Source: Bacillota bacterium (GTDB lineage: Bacteria > Bacillota > UBA4882 > UBA8346). From it: a stretch of DNA of 64,000 nt. The DNA is taken from the NCBI GenBank assembly GCA_023435225.1, contig JAEYRX010000061.1, positions 1 to 64,000 on the forward strand. Direction: 5' to 3'. The notes beneath the pieces were generated by a model. The model worked only from the letters and a program-made list of their open reading frames with translations. It was not told the origin of the DNA and did not search any database. Shown here piece by piece: positions 8,821 through 16,863 of this stretch. A program made the position numbers and the translations under genes. Numbering within the stretch: the stretch's first letter is position 1; every line of letters starts with the position of its first letter.

Positions 8821-8938
8821 TCGGGTAATCTTCCTTTCATTTAATATTTTGTTTTTCTTGCCGACACATCACCCCTTTCAAAAAAAGAGATTAAAATCAT
8901 TATACCATTATTAACTATTATTGACGAATATAAAAATA

Positions 8939-9109
8939 TTATTCCAAAAATTTTAATTTTTGGTTAACTTTAGCAATAAAAAGAGTAACTGAAAAAATTA
9001 CGTTAAGAACAATCACTATTCGCATAAAGTAAGAAATTCCAAAATATTTGCTCAAAGATTTAAAGAGCAAATAATAGCAGTTATAAAGGTTAATTCTATT
9101 TTTTGTCAT
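8939..9109 (-). CDS. Possible small membrane peptide, 56 aa, after ROK gene
   Basis: ATG lies 5 bp after the ROK stop codon and behind AGGTGA. The 56 residues include one hydrophobic stretch (IVIVLNVIFSVTLFIA) flanked by basic residues. It would be the second gene of a ROK operon. No homology recognised; composition is AT-driven, so it could be spurious. Confidence 0.4.
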   Translation of the reverse strand: MTKNRINLYNCYYLLFKSLSKYFGISYFMRIVIVLNVIFSVTLFIAKVNQKLKFLE

Positions 9110-9114
9110 CTATT

Positions 9115-10326
9115 TCACCTAAAACTATGTGATACATAATTTTCCACAACCATAGTAGCAGCGCCGATAGATATAGCATCATCTCCGAAACGGCCGCCTT
9201 TATTGAAAAAGATGTTATTAGAACTTTTAGTATAAAGTCTATTAACTGCAACTTCCGTACAAATATGATAAAATAAATCAGATTGGCTTATTAAGGGTCC
9301 ACTTAAAATGATTAAACTAGGATTTAACAAGTTGATATAGTTGGCAAGCCCAACCCCGAATATGGTAGCGGCTCCGGTAATTATTTCTTTGGCTAGTTCA
9401 TCGCCTTCTTCGGCTAAATGACAAATATCAATATAATCAATAATTTCAACCGGTTTTGATATATGTGACAATCGTCCTTTTTTTAAAGCGGAGACAAACT
9501 TTTGAACAATTGAAAAAATTGAAGAATAACAATCAATACATCCGTAATTTCCACAACTGCACTTTTCCCCATCAACATCAATCACCATATGAGCAAAAGC
9601 ATCTTCCGCATCATTAATAGTACGAACAATATTGCCGGAAGACAATGCCCCGGTTCTGATACCGACGCTGCAGTTAAAATAAGCTATGTTTTTAAACCCT
9701 TTACCATCACCAAAGATTGATTCGGCTAAAATGGCAGTGTTGGCTCCGTTGTCGATATAAATCGGCATGCCTAATTTTGTTTCCAATAGTTCTCTAATTG
9801 GTGTGTTTTGCCAATTTTGAGCCGGAAAGTGTTGAGGATTTTGCATTATTCCGGCATTTCTATCCAAGGGTCCAACAGTTCCCAAGCCGATTCCTAAAAT
9901 AGATTGTTCTTCAATATTTAATTCCCGGAGGGCTTCTTTATATAGTTTCTCAATGGTTGATACTGTTTTATCAGGAGTGTATGTTTCATCCATTTGAAAA
10001 AGCTTTTTTTGGAGTACATCCAATTTAAGATTTGTAATTACAATTTGAGTAAAGAGACGAGAAATATCAATACCTATAACATAAAAGTCAGTATTATTAA
10101 TATCGAATAAGACCGGTTTTCTTCCTCCGGAAGATTCTCCTATTCCTACCGGAATAACTAGATTATTATCCTCCAAAGGTTGCATAATCCGGTTTAATGT
10201 AGTCAAATTGGTATTAGTTAAGTGTTGTAATTCATTTTTTGTTATAGGTCCTTTTTTTTGTATCAGACTAAATACTTCTTTACTTTCCTTACTTAATGCC
10301 AGTATAATCTTTTTAATATTACTCAT
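9115..10326 (-). CDS. ROK-family transcriptional regulator (NagC/XylR type)
   Basis: 403 aa. Residues 1-75 are a winged helix-turn-helix (ITKNELQHLTNTNLTTLNRIMQPL). The rest is a ROK sugar-kinase-like domain with DNGANTAILAE and the zinc-binding CSCGNYGCIDCY signature (about 248-259). Such proteins repress sugar-catabolism genes and are released by a sugar or sugar phosphate. No sugar genes adjoin it, so the ligand is unknown. A 17-bp palindrome about 140 bp upstream may be its operator. Confidence 0.88.
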   Translation of the reverse strand: MSNIKKIILALSKESKEVFSLIQKKGPITKNELQHLTNTNLTTLNRIMQPLEDNNLVIPVGIGESSGGRKPVLFDINNTDFYVIGIDISRLFTQIVITNLKLDVLQKKLFQMDETYTPDKTVSTIEKLYKEALRELNIEEQSILGIGLGTVGPLDRNAGIMQNPQHFPAQNWQNTPIRELLETKLGMPIYIDNGANTAILAESIFGDGKGFKNIAYFNCSVGIRTGALSSGNIVRTINDAEDAFAHMVIDVDGEKCSCGNYGCIDCYSSIFSIVQKFVSALKKGRLSHISKPVEIIDYIDICHLAEEGDELAKEIITGAATIFGVGLANYINLLNPSLIILSGPLISQSDLFYHICTEVAVNRLYTKSSNNIFFNKGGRFGDDAISIGAATMVVENYVSHSFR

Positions 10327-10733
10327 CTTAACACCACTTAAGGTTTTACCATTTTGTGTTCCATTAATAATTAAACTAATTATGTTTAATTTGCGGGATA
10401 AAGTATGTTTGTAATATAGGCAATATTATTACTATATTGAACGCAATCCGGTACTAGATTATAAAAACTTATCATAAGTTTATCAGACTTTTTAACATTT
10501 TGTCAATAAGTATTTGCAAATTTCCTTGTTTATCCGAAATAGTGTATATGGGGTTTTATCGGAAATAATGTTGGTAAAATTAAATGTATATAATATTATA
10601 ATAGTTTTTTAGAGGTAAGAAGAATTTTAAGTAGGTTGAAGGTTTTAACCAAATGGCACTAAAAGTGGGTTAACAGAAATTATCAGTAAAAGGAACTGCC
10701 GAATTAAATTCAACGTTTTGGAAATATATTCTT
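10327..10733. other. Intergenic region, 407 bp, upstream of ROK gene and downstream of ClC gene
   Basis: AT-rich. Contains the palindrome AAACTTATCATAAGTTT (10465-10481) and two similar segments TTATCCGAAATA and TTATCGGAAATA (about 10534 and 10558). No convincing ORF or RNA seen. Confidence 0.6.
10465..10481. promoter_or_regulatory. Candidate ROK operator
   Basis: AAACTTATCATAAGTTT is a perfect palindrome around a central C, upstream of the ROK gene. Assignment is by position and symmetry only. Confidence 0.35.
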
Positions 10734-12071
10734 TTACTTTTTTTGTTTTGAAAATAGCTTTTTCAACAAATAAATAATTTTACCAGGTCTATTGTCAACT
10801 TTAATTTCATTAATACTACTAATATCTTGCATTAAGGGAGCGCTGATTGAAGAACTTTTAGTAATTCCCAGAATCTGGCTGGAATAAACGCTCCGATGCC
10901 CGGCAGCAATATAACTTACTACACAGGCTATGGCGGCATAAGTGCCGATTTGCGGCCCAAAGATCTCAATCGCCATGACTGAAGCGGCAATTGGCGTATT
11001 GGCAGCACCGGCTAATAAAGCAACAAACCCAATTGGGGCAAAAATACCGGGATCAAGGTTAAAAAGATTAGCAAAGGTACTACCGGAGGTAGCTCCGATA
11101 AAGAAAACAGGAGTAAGAATACCACCACTACCGCCCATACTTAGGGTTATGGAAGTAAATACTATTTTCCATAGAAATGCCAATGCCGGCACATGGGCGC
11201 CATTAATGGTTGATTCAATAGTATTTATTCCGAGGCCTAAGTACATTGGAGATACAACTAATGCTAAGATTACTAATAAAACTCCACCAATTATCCCTTT
11301 TAAAGGTTTCCAAATAATTACTTTTTTAGTTAAACCTTCGGCTAATTTTAAGCCCTCAACTAATAGTAAAGCGACAATACCAAAAAACACACCACTCAAT
11401 AAAACTTCAATAAAGAATGTTTGAGAAAAACTGGCCATTTGAATTGACTGATGAAAATAATTAATACCAAAATGTGAACAGATTTGGAAACTAATAATAG
11501 CAGCGAGTAGCGAGGGAAATAAAACTTCTTGTAAAACTTTACCCAGCACCAGAACTTCGACTGCAAATAGAGCTCCGGCTATAGGAGTTCCGAAAACAGA
11601 TGCAAAACCCGCACTAATACCACAGATAACTATCTTTTTCCGATCTTCTTTGCTTAACTTTAACACATCAGCTAAAGCTGAAGCCATTCCGGCGCCTATT
11701 TGAGCGCTAGGGCCTTCTTTTCCAGCGGAACCTCCACCGGCTAAAGTAATAATTGTCGCCACTAATTTTACAGGAACAACTGCATACTTTATTTTGCCCC
11801 ACCGTTTATGAACAGCTTCAATTACTTTTTCGGTCCCATGTCCTTCGGCATCAGGGGCCAAGTATTTTACTATTAAACTACTTACGAACATAACTAATGG
11901 TAAGAATAGAAAATAGTAACGGTGAGGTTGGACTACATCCGTACTCCAACCTAATGTTTTGAGAAAAAGTGTACTGGATAAGCCGACTATGACTCCTACC
12001 AATATTGCTAAAATAGACCATTTAACTATACTTACAAACAATACCACTTCTTCAAGAAATGTTTTTTTCAT
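10734..12071 (-). CDS. ClC-family chloride channel/transporter
   Basis: 445 aa polytopic membrane protein. ClC signatures: GSAGKEGPSAQIGAG (gating glutamate in GKEGP), PIAGALFAVEVL, and GGSGGILTPVFFIGA. The first selectivity motif, usually GSGIP, reads GHGTE. The position equivalent to the internal proton glutamate of exchangers (second E of the IIEEM segment in the E. coli protein) appears to be Val, which would suit a channel or an atypical exchanger; this rests on a by-eye alignment. No CBS domains. Ribosome site AGAGGTG. Confidence 0.9.
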   Translation of the reverse strand: MKKTFLEEVVLFVSIVKWSILAILVGVIVGLSSTLFLKTLGWSTDVVQPHRYYFLFLPLVMFVSSLIVKYLAPDAEGHGTEKVIEAVHKRWGKIKYAVVPVKLVATIITLAGGGSAGKEGPSAQIGAGMASALADVLKLSKEDRKKIVICGISAGFASVFGTPIAGALFAVEVLVLGKVLQEVLFPSLLAAIISFQICSHFGINYFHQSIQMASFSQTFFIEVLLSGVFFGIVALLLVEGLKLAEGLTKKVIIWKPLKGIIGGVLLVILALVVSPMYLGLGINTIESTINGAHVPALAFLWKIVFTSITLSMGGSGGILTPVFFIGATSGSTFANLFNLDPGIFAPIGFVALLAGAANTPIAASVMAIEIFGPQIGTYAAIACVVSYIAAGHRSVYSSQILGITKSSSISAPLMQDISSINEIKVDNRPGKIIYLLKKLFSKQKK

Positions 12072-12133
12072 TGGACACCTCTGTTGTATATATCCCGAAA
12101 AAAGAAATCAATATTCATTGTACCTCGTATAGA

Positions 12134-12358
12134 TTATCTTATCAAGGACCTAAAAAAAGAATAACAGAAGTATCGGTAAAAAAATATGGGATTAACAGCA
12201 AAGGTGTGAATCCTAACCAAGGGTTCAAATCTGCAAGACCTCCAGGTATCTCCATAATCTCCGGGTTTTTTCCGCTGGGAAATAATAATTTGTAATCCGG
12301 CAAAAAGATTTGAAAGAGTATCTTGAAGAGCTAAAGCTACTGCTAAACCAAATCGTGA
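12134..12358 (-). pseudogene. Decayed MscS-type mechanosensitive channel fragment
   Basis: Reading from 12358 downward gives FGLAVALALQDTLSNLFAG followed by LQIIIS and KPGDY, matching the conserved TM3/beta-domain junction of MscS channels. After GDY the reading degenerates, and continuation seems to move to another frame (EIPGGLADLNPWL). There is no in-frame start. A family C repeat begins 4 bp upstream of the surviving piece, so the N-terminal part is missing. Non-functional remnant. Confidence 0.65.
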
Positions 12359-12361
12359 TTG

Positions 12362-12515
12362 ATAATTATCCTCAAAAAGGTTGTTTTTTTGGGCGAACTT
12401 TTATTATTAAGACCGCATAGCGCAAGCGTTTTACGGCAACTTTTTGAGGTATAATTTTCCTTGATTTATCCCATCCGTGTTAATTTTCTTCGATTACAGC
12501 TTCGTTGCGAGGGGA
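12362..12515. repeat. Family C palindromic element, copy 1
   Basis: ATAATTATCCTCAAAAAG pairs with CTTTTTGAGGTATAAT (12440-12455 approximately), followed by a TTGATTTATC segment and a second weak hairpin. A closely similar element lies at 18290-18443. It abuts the mscS remnant. No coding capacity. Confidence 0.7.
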
Positions 12516-12540
12516 ATAATTTATTTTATCATTTTGTATC

Positions 12541-12570
12541 AAAAATAAAACCCGTTAACGGGTTTTTATC
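12541..12570. terminator. Terminator hairpin downstream of dapB
   Basis: AAAACCCG, loop TTAA, CGGGTTTTTAT; the sequence is also A-rich on the left, so it would act in both directions. It lies beyond the family A element that follows dapB. Confidence 0.7.
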
Positions 12571-12598
12571 TACGGAAAGTATGAAGCTATCTTCTTTA

Positions 12599-12696
12599 GG
12601 AAGCGCTGATTAATTGAATAAGTGACGATTTTGTGCTTCGCAAAATGCCTAATGCCGCATATTTGCTCGCACAAAATCGGATTAATCAGCGCTTCC
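12599..12696 (+). repeat. Family A palindromic element, copy 2 (98 bp)
   Basis: Same 16-bp termini and inner arms as the copy at 4211; only a couple of differences were seen by eye. The base after its right end completes the TAA stop codon of dapB (12697-12699, minus strand), so the element directly abuts the gene. Confidence 0.85.
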
Positions 12697-13548
12697 TTAA
12701 TTATAGTTAAGTTGCAGATTTTCGGCTTGATAATCTTCCATCCGGTCATCGGCAAACAGCACGTCCTCCATATTGAAGAAGCCTTTGCGATTGTGAATGA
12801 ATTTGGCTGCCTTAAGGGCGCCTTCGGCAAATACCAAGCGTGAATATGATCGATGAGTAATTTCAATTTCATCAGCATCTCCGGCAAAAAGTACCCGGTG
12901 TACACCAACAATTCCTCCAGCCCGGATCGCATGGATCCCTATTTCACTAGGTTCACGAAGAGAAGCTCCTTTTCTGCCATAGGTAAATTTGTTATGCTCC
13001 CGTCCTTTTATAGCATCAATTTCGGCGGCAATTTTGATAGCGGTACCGGAAGGGGAGTCCTTTTTGTTGCGATGGTGTGATTCAACTATTTCTACATCAT
13101 AGTTGGGGATGAGTCTAGCCAGAGTCTTAACCATTGAGAGCAGGAGATTGATTCCGACTGAAATATTGGGAGCATAAACTAAACCGATTCTATGCTTGTA
13201 AACTAGTCTCTCCAGTTCATAAATTTGTAATTTATTAAAACCGGTAGTTCCCAATAATAAATGTACACCCTTTTCTGCTAAAATATGAGCATTTCTCAAG
13301 GATGCTTCCGGAGAGGTAAAGTCAATAGCAACTTTAAAGTTTTTACTTTGAATCTCTTCAGATAATGAATTAGCATCTTTGATTACCAGGTCGGTGTTGG
13401 TTTTAATAAAGTCATTAAGCTTACGATTAGCTTTGATACTCTGCGGCTTAGCTATAACTGAAACCAGATTAAACTCAGGAGAGCTGATAAGCTGTTCGGC
13501 AATAACGCTTCCGGTTCTTCCTAAACCTAATAAGCAGGTTTTTATCAT
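12697..13548 (-). CDS. dapB: 4-hydroxy-tetrahydrodipicolinate reductase
   Basis: 283 aa. N-terminal Rossmann fold (GLGRTGSVIAEQL, a variant of the usual GxxGxMG), TTGF loop, catalytic and substrate segment ESHHRNKKDSPSGTA, and a C-terminal segment ending in MEDVLFADDR. It reduces hydroxy-tetrahydrodipicolinate with NAD(P)H to tetrahydrodipicolinate, the precursor of DAP, lysine and spore dipicolinate. Slightly long: the last dozen residues run up to a family A repeat, which supplies the stop. AGGAGGTG ribosome site. A c-di-AMP riboswitch with promoter and terminator lies upstream on the same strand. Confidence 0.93.
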   Translation of the reverse strand: MIKTCLLGLGRTGSVIAEQLISSPEFNLVSVIAKPQSIKANRKLNDFIKTNTDLVIKDANSLSEEIQSKNFKVAIDFTSPEASLRNAHILAEKGVHLLLGTTGFNKLQIYELERLVYKHRIGLVYAPNISVGINLLLSMVKTLARLIPNYDVEIVESHHRNKKDSPSGTAIKIAAEIDAIKGREHNKFTYGRKGASLREPSEIGIHAIRAGGIVGVHRVLFAGDADEIEITHRSYSRLVFAEGALKAAKFIHNRKGFFNMEDVLFADDRMEDYQAENLQLNYN

Positions 13549-13613
13549 TTTAGTGCACCTCCTAAAAAATAATTAAAGTAAATAAATCATAAATGTAGGA
13601 TTTTCATAGTTAA

Positions 13614-13729
13614 GGGAGTTTCATAATTACCATAATTAATTTTTGAATACAATATATAGTGAACAACCCAGATGTGGCTATCAATATATTGTGTTCAAAT
13701 GTCAAATTTCTTTATTATGAAAATCTCTC
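13614..13729. repeat. Family B palindromic element, copy 1 (about 116 bp)
   Basis: Ends GGGAGTTTCATAATTA and TTATTATGAAAATCTCTC are inverted. The core GAATACAATATATAGT and CTATCAATATATTGTGTTC is also inverted. It lies between the riboswitch terminator and dapB, inside the expected leader. Confidence 0.75.
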
Positions 13730-13743
13730 AATTTATGAAAAAA

Positions 13744-13782
13744 TCCTAAAATAAAATAGCCATGGAGGAAATCCATGGCTAT
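13744..13782 (-). terminator. Riboswitch-controlled intrinsic terminator
   Basis: On the minus strand ATAGCCATGGA and TCCATGGCTAT form an 11-bp stem with a five-base loop, followed by TTTTATTTT. An upstream CATGGC (13793-13798) can pair with the GCCATG of the 5' arm, giving a plausible antiterminator. Confidence 0.8.
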
Positions 13783-13804
13783 CGAAAAAAATGCCATGTC
13801 CACC

Positions 13805-13930
13805 TCTCTTTCAACGCTTACGAGGTTAGCTGACGGGTTTGGATCGAAGAGTAACCCTACACCAAAAAGGTGATTCACCCCAAAAGAGTGGGTCCCCCGT
13901 TCTCATCACTGAGATTAAGCGCTTTAGGAA
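13805..13930 (-). promoter_or_regulatory. Cyclic di-AMP riboswitch (ydaO/yuaA class)
   Basis: Read on the minus strand, it carries the conserved ydaO blocks: CGCTTAATCTCAGTGATG, ACGGGGGACCCA, TTGGGGTGAATC, GGGTTACTCTTCGATCC, AACCCGTCAGCTAACCTCG and closing TAAGCGTT. AGCGCTTA near 13924 pairs with TAAGCGTT near 13813. Known members bind c-di-AMP and usually turn genes off by termination. The next gene on the strand is dapB. Confidence 0.9.
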
Positions 13931-13962
13931 GACTAAATATTGAGATTAAATTTGTTATACAT

Positions 13963-13991
13963 AGTATATATTTATTCAGCCATCCTGTCAA
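13963..13991 (-). promoter_or_regulatory. Sigma-A promoter of the c-di-AMP riboswitch transcript
   Basis: On the minus strand TTGACA (13991-13986), 17-bp spacer, TATACT (13968-13963). Start expected near 13956, about 25 nt before the aptamer. Confidence 0.8.
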
Positions 13992-14180
13992 ATGATACCT
14001 AATTCCAAAAATTTAAGCTAAAATGGTTTTTCTCTTAAAAATAAACTGTTTGAAGTTGTTTAAAAAATTTTACCATGAGATTGATTTATGAATCGTTGGG
14101 CTATAGAGATTATTTAAAGAAAAATATCCCTATCTATGCTCGTTGGCAAGCAGGATTAACCCTTTTAATCCGGAGGCTAA

Positions 14181-14278
14181 GGAAGCGCTGATTAATCCGA
14201 TTTTGTGCAAGCAAATATGCGGTATTAGGCATTTTGCGAAGCACAAAATCGTAACTTATTCAATTAATCAGCGCTTCC
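14181..14278 (-). repeat. Family A palindromic element, copy 3 (98 bp, inverted orientation)
   Basis: Identical length and 16-bp termini; its reverse complement differs from copies 1 and 2 at only a few positions. Flanking bases are TAA on the left and CTAA on the right. It lies between the riboswitch promoter region and the NagD-like gene. Confidence 0.85.
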
Positions 14279-14454
14279 CTAAAGCGGAGATTAATGACTA
14301 AGGGAGTGATATTTTTGTTTTCAGATTTATTCCATTAATTTTCATATATTTGGGAAGGAGAGGTACCTCAAACAACGAATATAGAATTATTACCAATAGA
14401 ATTTTCAATAAGATTACATAATTTTATGATTCTATTAATACAGGAGGAATTTGC

Positions 14455-15231
14455 GTGACTGACAATTCCAATCTAAAAAAGACTTATATTATTGATATGG
14501 ATGGGGTATTGGTTCATGGCGAACGGGCTATTCCCGGCGCTAATCAATTTATCAAGAAGTTAACCGACGGGGGACATAAGTTTTTGATATTAACCAATAA
14601 CTCCCGTTATACACCGCTTGATTTGCAACACCGGTTAAATTCCTCCGGAATAAAAGTCGATGCAGGGCATATTTTTAGCAGTGCTATGGCAACCGCTAAT
14701 TTTGTTAAATCACAAAAACCGACAGGTTCAGCCTTTGTACTGGGAGGGACCGGTCTCTATCAAGCGCTCAATGAAGTTGGTTATAATCTAACGGATTATA
14801 ATCCTGATTTTGTAATTCTAGGGGAGACTGATTCCTATTCTTACGATAAAATCATTAGGGCTACCCAATTGATTACCTCGGGTGTCTCTTTTATAGCTAC
14901 AAATCCCGATGCTTCAGGGCCATCGGAAACCGGTTTGATTCCAGCTTGTGGAGCAGTCGCCGCTTTACTGGAGAAAGCTTCCGGATATAAACCCTATTTT
15001 GTAGGGAAACCTAACCCTTTAATAATGCGTTTAGCATTACGCTATTTAAATGAACATTCCGAAAACACTGTTATGGTTGGCGATAGTATGGAAACAGATA
15101 TGAAAGTAGGATTGGAGTCCGGTATGGAAACAATTCTGGTATTAAGCGGAATTTCAACTCGGGAGACGATTAAAAAATACCCTTATAGGCCGCAAAAAGT
15201 TGTAGAATCGGTAGTAGAGATAGAGTTGTAA
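14455..15231 (+). CDS. HAD-superfamily phosphatase, NagD type
   Basis: 258 aa, GTG start behind AGGAGG. HAD motif I is IIDMDGVLVHG (residues 12-22), motif II LILTNNS, motif III lysine in FVGKPNP, motif IV MVGDSMETDMKVG. The intervening C2 cap (NPDASGPSETG) is typical of NagD/pNPPase. Family members dephosphorylate nucleotides or sugar phosphates; the specific substrate is unknown. A bidirectional terminator separates it from the convergent phosphosulfolactate synthase gene. Confidence 0.88.
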   Translation: MTDNSNLKKTYIIDMDGVLVHGERAIPGANQFIKKLTDGGHKFLILTNNSRYTPLDLQHRLNSSGIKVDAGHIFSSAMATANFVKSQKPTGSAFVLGGTGLYQALNEVGYNLTDYNPDFVILGETDSYSYDKIIRATQLITSGVSFIATNPDASGPSETGLIPACGAVAALLEKASGYKPYFVGKPNPLIMRLALRYLNEHSENTVMVGDSMETDMKVGLESGMETILVLSGISTRETIKKYPYRPQKVVESVVEIEL

Positions 15232-15232
15232 T

Positions 15233-15262
15233 TAACAATTGAGAATTGACAATTGACAATTA
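15233..15262 (+). repeat. Heptamer direct repeats (AATTGAC type)
   Basis: Successive 7-mers AATTAAC, AATTGAG, AATTGAC, AATTGAC in a row. A similar tract occurs at 23738-23772. It resembles the short tandem heptamer repeats described in cyanobacteria. Confidence 0.6.
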
Positions 15263-15270
15263 AAAACCAT

Positions 15271-15334
15271 AAAATAACGGGATTGGCATGGTAATTAGTA
15301 AATCTAATTCTCCTTGTAAATCCCGTTTTATTTT
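15271..15334. terminator. Bidirectional terminator, NagD-like/PSL synthase convergence
   Basis: AAAATAACGGGATT and AATCCCGTTTTATTTT form a stem with a 34-base loop; A/T tracts on both sides. Immediately right of it is a tract of repeated ATCCGTGTAA units (15338-15371). Confidence 0.5.
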
Positions 15335-15406
15335 GTTTGAAATCCGTGTAAATCCGTGTAAATCCGTGTCTAATAAATAGGCATTAATTAGTTGCTTAAA
15401 ATTGTT

Positions 15407-16219
15407 TTATATAAACGATACTTCTGAATTAAAGTGGGCATTCGGGTTCCAGGTATCATTACGGTATCCAAGCCGAAGCGCTTCCAAGGGCATTATTTCA
15501 GATGGCGGGATGTTTCCTAGATTGACGTTAGGGCCAAAGTCATTTATTAATTGGGCTTGTTGACTTTTAAGAGGCGCTTCCCAGATGACTTTTTCTAATG
15601 GTAAACTTTGACTCAGTCGATTTAGTTTTTCAGTTATTATTTTTCCCTTGCTATCATAAATCCCTATTCCCTGACCGGATTCCCGCGCTTCGATAATTAC
15701 CCAGATTGCACCGGATTCTAAATCTCTCAAAGCATTATTTACCAGGTAACAATCATCAGGTTGATTACAGGAATCTTTTTTGCCCACTTCCGTTATTACT
15801 TGAAGTCCTGCAGTTTGGGCTTCTTTTATTGTTCTTTTTCTTTCTGTGGTTGGGATTTCTAGTGTTCCATCGGAGATTTCAACCCATTTAAAACCTATTT
15901 CAACTAATTTAGCAAAATACTCACTAGTTTTTCCTTGCCAGTGAGCTATTTCATAAAATGTCCCTCCGGGGTACAAGTTGACCCCAAAATCTTCAACCAT
16001 CTTAATCTTTTTATTCAAAATCGCAGGTGGATAAAGAGCGGTAGTTCCAAAGGTTAATTTAATGAAATCAACATAGCAATTATTCATTTCCAAGAGACTG
16101 TTGGTCTCGCTAAGGGATAATCCTTTATCGATCAGCATAGTAATTCCGTAAGAACGTGGTTTTGAGATCCTTCCCTTAATAGGAGACTCTAATAAACCTT
16201 CCCAAAGACAGTCCATCAT
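15407..16219 (-). CDS. Phosphosulfolactate synthase (ComA/YitD family)
   Basis: 270 aa TIM-barrel protein. Segments GITMLIDKG, DFIKLTFGTTALYP, GVNLYPGGTFYEIA, WVEISDGTLEIP, VITEVGKKD and VIIEARESG match the ComA family, which adds sulfite to phosphoenolpyruvate to form (2R)-phospho-3-sulfolactate. In methanogens this begins coenzyme M synthesis; in Bacillus the homologue YitD is associated with spore sulfolactate. With the many sporulation genes here, a spore sulfolactate role is the likelier inference. No ComB phosphatase gene is adjacent. GGGAG ribosome site before the ATG. Confidence 0.88.
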   Translation of the reverse strand: MMDCLWEGLLESPIKGRISKPRSYGITMLIDKGLSLSETNSLLEMNNCYVDFIKLTFGTTALYPPAILNKKIKMVEDFGVNLYPGGTFYEIAHWQGKTSEYFAKLVEIGFKWVEISDGTLEIPTTERKRTIKEAQTAGLQVITEVGKKDSCNQPDDCYLVNNALRDLESGAIWVIIEARESGQGIGIYDSKGKIITEKLNRLSQSLPLEKVIWEAPLKSQQAQLINDFGPNVNLGNIPPSEIMPLEALRLGYRNDTWNPNAHFNSEVSFI

Positions 16220-16389
16220 TCATCACTCCCGAATTATCTTATGCTTTTAGACGATCTTTTGTTTATTAGGGGAATACAAATCTCTTTATTTGTTTTAGCA
16301 TTATTGTGGAAGTGATGATGGAGCTGGGCTTAAGGTTTTATTCATTATTAAACCCAGCCTGGAATAAAAATTAGAAGGGAGTGAAACGA

Positions 16390-16848
16390 ATGTTCCAAGA
16401 TAATCTGCTATTGATAATAATATTTACTTTAGGGTTGGCTTTTAACAATAATTTGGTAGCAGCCAGCGCTGGAAGTCTGTTGGTTTTAAAAATAATTAAA
16501 CTACACTCAATCATGCTATTATTGGAACGCCGGGCGGTAGACCTGGGATTACTGTTTTTATTAGTTGCTGTTTTGGTGCCGTTTGCTCTGGATAAAGTGG
16601 GTGTTGAAGATATTTGGAAAACTTTTCAAAGCGTGCAAGGGATAGCGGCAGTGATAGGCGGAGTTGCAGCTGCCTATTTATGTGGTCAAGGTTTAGTTTT
16701 GTTACAAATTAAACCTGAAGTAGTTGTCGGCTTGGTAGTAGGGACTATTATCGGTGTTTCACTTTTAAAAGGAATCCCGGTAGGACCTTTGGCGGCCGCC
16801 GGTTTCACGGCAATAATTTTAAATTTGTTGGGTTTGGGTAAAAAGTAG
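16390..16848 (+). CDS. DUF441 (YeaL/UPF0756) family membrane protein
   Basis: 152 aa with four to five hydrophobic segments (LLLIIIFTLGLAF, LGLLFLLVAVLVPFAL, IAAVIGGVAAAYLCG, VVVGLVVGTIIGVSLLKG). The ending GIPVGPLAAAGFTAIILN is characteristic of this uncharacterised family. The ATG at 16390 is preferred because GAAGGGAG lies eight bases before it and overlaps the upstream GTG. It forms a probable operon with the YqhV-like gene 15 bp downstream. Confidence 0.8.
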   Translation: MFQDNLLLIIIFTLGLAFNNNLVAASAGSLLVLKIIKLHSIMLLLERRAVDLGLLFLLVAVLVPFALDKVGVEDIWKTFQSVQGIAAVIGGVAAAYLCGQGLVLLQIKPEVVVGLVVGTIIGVSLLKGIPVGPLAAAGFTAIILNLLGLGKK

Positions 16849-16863
16849 GGGAAGGAGAGTAAT

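Noticed and set aside
12570..12932. Minus-strand frame across family A copy 2 and the dapB end
   Set aside because: Out of frame with dapB, built from the palindrome; the same peptide arises from copy 1 at 4170-4436.
13744..13930. T-box or lysine riboswitch before dapB
   Set aside because: No T-box bulge or lysine-riboswitch blocks; all conserved ydaO blocks are present instead.
14075..14191. Plus-strand frame of 38 aa (MRLIYESLGYRDYLKKN...) ending inside family A copy 3
   Set aside because: No ribosome site, stop formed by the repeat, no recognised similarity; at most a relic.
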